From positions 1 to 5,469 of the forward strand of contig CAYOJY010000057.1 in NCBI GenBank assembly GCA_964404455.1: 5,469 nucleotides of DNA, in the 5' to 3' direction. The notes below the pieces were generated by a model. The model was not told where the DNA came from. It saw only the letters and a program-made list of their open reading frames with translations, and did no database searches. A program made the translations under genes and the position numbers. This DNA comes from CAKOSP01 sp964404455. GTDB taxonomy: Bacteria > Bacillota_I > Bacilli_A > RF39 > UBA660. Below, piece by piece: positions 5,373 to 5,469 of this stretch. Positions within the stretch are counted from its first letter, which is position 1, and the number at the start of each line of letters is the position of its first letter.

Positions 5373-5469
5373 ATGGAAAATAAGAAAATATATAGCATCA
5401 TTGCTATAACCGCAGTATTCTTAACGGCAATCGGAGTAACTTTTGCGTATTTTGCCGCAAGTGTGGGAG
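5373..5469 (+). CDS. Exported protein with TasA/camelysin-like signal segment (3'-partial)
   Basis: Only the first 32 codons are present before the window ends. They encode a short charged head (MENKK), a hydrophobic stretch (about residues 6-24) and then GVTFAYFAASVG. A hydrophobic segment ending in G-x-T-x-A-[YF]-F is the pattern of signal peptides of TasA, camelysin and related proteins, which are processed by the SipW type of signal peptidase and often form matrix or surface fibres. The ATG at 5373 is supported by AGGA at 5358-5361, a slightly long 11-base spacing, and by a promoter immediately upstream. The mature protein is outside the window, so the function, length and even the TasA relationship remain uncertain; a plain N-terminal membrane anchor is the alternative. 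Confidence 0.6.
   Translation, partial: MENKKIYSIIAITAVFLTAIGVTFAYFAASVG

Noticed and set aside
1..5469. Mycoplasma-type code (TGA read as Trp)
   Set aside because: All ten tryptophans noted are TGG and the reading frames reach family-typical ends at TAA or TAG; in such an AT-rich genome TGA would be expected for Trp if that code were used.
1..5469. CRISPR array, insertion sequence, tRNA or rRNA
   Set aside because: Reading both strands I saw no regularly spaced direct repeats, transposase-like frames, flanking terminal repeats or tRNA-like GC-rich cloverleaf segments.

Overview
The window is very AT-rich and reads like chromosome of a low-GC Firmicute, probably a Bacilli or Erysipelotrichia-like and possibly uncultured lineage near the Mollicutes. 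Supporting points are a Gram-positive-type topoisomerase IV subunit A, the Bacillus-type YlbD and YlbE families, strong GGAG and GGTGAT-type ribosome binding sites, and TTG starts. Every tryptophan I could find (ten) is TGG and the reading frames end at family-typical places on TAA or TAG. This fits the standard bacterial code rather than the TGA=Trp code of mycoplasmas. The species cannot be named from this alone.

Layout, all on the + strand. (1) Bases 2-2368: parC, DNA topoisomerase IV subunit A, lacking only about its first 30 residues at the left edge. (2) Bases 2373-2409: a near-perfect 16-bp hairpin that probably ends parC and also holds the ribosome binding site of the next gene. (3) ylbD (TTG start 2413, to 2766) and ylbE (2769-2990), a tightly coupled pair of small proteins. 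(4) Bases 3043-4641: a 532-residue protein with three membrane segments and a large predicted extracytoplasmic part. It belongs to what I believe is a conserved but uncharacterised family. (5) Bases 4714-5196: a type IV pilin-like prepilin with its own promoter, which lies inside an inverted repeat, and a clear terminator. (6) After a regulatory gap holding a second perfect inverted repeat and a promoter, the first 32 codons of a secreted protein with a TasA/camelysin-like signal segment start at 5373 and run off the right edge.

The left half is housekeeping: chromosome decatenation plus two small conserved Bacilli proteins. The right half is about the cell surface: a membrane-anchored extracytoplasmic protein, a pilin and an exported, possibly fibre-forming protein, each with its own likely promoter. 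The best candidates for something undescribed are the 532-residue membrane protein, the pilin/TasA-like pair with operator-like inverted repeats at their promoters, and the hairpin that may both terminate parC and hide the ylbD ribosome binding site. I saw no mobile element, CRISPR array, tRNA or rRNA.
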